A DNA stretch of 64,000 nucleotides, taken from NCBI RefSeq assembly GCF_049532895.1, contig NZ_CP064031.1, positions 4,464,001-4,528,000 of the forward strand, given 5' to 3'. The stretch comes from Dyella_B acidisoli. Lineage in GTDB: Bacteria; Pseudomonadota; Gammaproteobacteria; Xanthomonadales; Rhodanobacteraceae. Positions 62,798 through 64,000 of the stretch are shown piece by piece (position 1 is the stretch's first letter; each line of letters begins with the position of its first letter). The notes under the pieces are model-generated. The model made no database searches. It was not told the origin of the DNA and saw nothing but the letters and a program-made list of their open reading frames with translations. The position numbers were made by a program, and so were the translations under genes.

Positions 62798-63068
62798 GGG
62801 CAGCTCCGGATTCTGATAACTGGATCGTGATCGGGGCGATGATACCGGCTTCGCACGAAACACTAGAGCCTATTTACGATTCCTGTGTGGTTCGCGTTGT
62901 GCTTGAGCGGTTGTCAGGTGGTGGCGCGTGGCGCAGCGCCAGACTGCCTGTCTGGTCAAGCCGCGCGCCGCCGCATGGCGACCGCTCAAGCGCAACGCGG
63001 GCTGCGCAGGGATCGTAAACAGGCTCTTGTGGCAGACTGGATCGGCTATTCCGCCGCTATCGCCTTCG

Positions 63069-64000
63069 ATGCCACGCAGCCACTATACCGGCCTTGCCGG
63101 CCCATCCTACGACCAACCTGCCCAGGCTGGCGTATTACTTGTGAACCTCGGCACACCGGACGCCCCCACGGCACGCGCGCTGCGACCGTATCTGGCCGAA
63201 TTTCTGGGCGACCCACGCGTCATCGAATATCCGCGCTGGCTGTGGTGGCTGATTTTGCATGGTGTGATCCTGCGCATTCGACCAGCACGCTCCGCGCATG
63301 CTTACGCACGGATCTGGACGCCGGAAGGTTCGCCGCTACGAGCGGGTTCGGAAAAGCTCGCCGCCGCTTTACAGGTCAAGTTGCGTCAGCTCGCACAGGG
63401 CCCGATCCGGGTGAGATTGGCCATGCGTTATGGCGAACCATCGGTACGCAAGCAAATCGAGCAGATGCAGCGCGATGGGGTACGCCGTCTGCTGGTGCTG
63501 CCGCTGTATCCGCAATATTCGGGCACATCGACCGGCTCGGTGATCGATGCAGTGGCTGACACAATCAAGCAGCTGCGCTGGCCGCCGGAACTGCGCATCG
63601 TCAACGATTACCATGACGACGACGGCCACATCGAAGCGCTTGCGCAATCTATCGAACGCTGGTGGGCCCAGCACGGCCGCGGTGACAAGCTGCTGCTGTC
63701 GTTTCATGGCATTCCGCAGCGTTACGTCGATGCCGGCGACCCCTATTTCCACCAGTGCAATGCCACCGCACAAAGCTTGCGCAAGCGGCTCGGACTGGAT
63801 GAATCGCAGCTCGTTCTGAGCTTTCAGTCACGCGTAGGACGCGAGCCTTGGCTGCATCCCTACACAGACGAAACCGTGAAACGTCTCGCGCGAGAAGGCA
63901 TCAAGCGATTGGATGTTGCCTGCCCTGGCTTCGCCGTGGATTGCTTGGAAACGCTGGAGGAAATCGCCATGCAGAACAGCGAGTTCTTCACCGCGGCCGG
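63069..64000 (+). CDS. hemH: Ferrochelatase, 5' part (truncated by window end)
   Basis: Inserts Fe(II) into protoporphyrin IX. The first 310 residues are present; the frame is open to the last base. N-terminal GVLLVNLGTPDAPTARALRPYL and catalytic H213 in LLLSFHGIPQRY are the expected motifs, followed by FQSRVGREPWLHPYTDE and CPGFAVDCLETLEEI. The start at ATG 63069 gives the standard N-terminus. The product is cytosolic or membrane-associated. The cut is due to the window end, not a mutation. Confidence 0.93.
   Translation, partial: MPRSHYTGLAGPSYDQPAQAGVLLVNLGTPDAPTARALRPYLAEFLGDPRVIEYPRWLWWLILHGVILRIRPARSAHAYARIWTPEGSPLRAGSEKLAAALQVKLRQLAQGPIRVRLAMRYGEPSVRKQIEQMQRDGVRRLLVLPLYPQYSGTSTGSVIDAVADTIKQLRWPPELRIVNDYHDDDGHIEALAQSIERWWAQHGRGDKLLLSFHGIPQRYVDAGDPYFHQCNATAQSLRKRLGLDESQLVLSFQSRVGREPWLHPYTDETVKRLAREGIKRLDVACPGFAVDCLETLEEIAMQNSEFFTAA

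Overview
The window is a continuous stretch of gammaproteobacterial chromosome. Several things point to the Xanthomonadales, most likely a Rhodanobacteraceae-type genus (Dyella, Frateuria, Luteibacter); this is inference, because the window has no rRNA gene. They are the moderately high GC, the housekeeping genes (tatABC, hemH, cca, engB, slt, tandem dsbA with a cytochrome c4), the plant-type gshA, and many small palindromic intergenic repeats. Genes are dense and often overlap by ATGA or TTGA. I see no tRNA, rRNA, CRISPR, prophage or insertion sequence.

Layout. 1-4.4 kb: a two-component pair, gshA and a LysE-family exporter. 4.4-7.1 kb: a compact bufferin-like MNIO RiPP locus, with a Cys-rich secreted precursor (bufA), a DUF692 iron enzyme (bufB), a DUF2063 partner (bufC) and a divergent DoxX gene. 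7.2-18.5 kb: an AraC regulator and an oxidative (De Ley-Doudoroff type) D-galactose locus. It holds two paralogous FadR-type regulators, a secreted glycoside hydrolase, exported aldose epimerase, dgoK-dgoA-dgoD, an SDR sugar dehydrogenase, a sugar lactonase and an MFS sugar transporter. The locus ends at a strong terminator. 18.6-20.8 kb: a dcp-type lipoprotein peptidase.

20.9-43.3 kb is the centrepiece, a near-complete hopanoid supercluster fused to its own mevalonate pathway. The minus strand carries mvaD, a phosphomevalonate kinase, an HMG-CoA reductase/mevalonate kinase fusion, idi, hpnH and hpnB. The plus strand carries hpnI-hpnJ-hpnK-hpnL plus a ferritin-like diiron protein, then a eukaryote-type squalene synthase, squalene-hopene cyclase and hpnG, then copC/copD and ispA. 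hpnA lies on the minus strand between them. Together they would carry HMG-CoA to IPP/DMAPP, FPP, squalene, hopene, adenosylhopane and ribosylhopane, and on to amino-sugar/cyclitol ether side chains. HMG-CoA synthase and thiolase are not in the window.

43.4-64 kb is mainly housekeeping: a Gcr-family membrane protein, bioD, a TMEM175-like channel, free-methionine-sulfoxide reductase, engB, cytochrome c4, two dsbA-like genes, an EEP-family hydrolase, a GH17 membrane protein, slt, an NAD(P)-binding protein, cca, a MidA-like methyltransferase, tatC-tatB-tatA, a SYLF protein and the 5' part of hemH. Long nested palindromic repeats lie upstream of cytochrome c4 and inside the tat operon.
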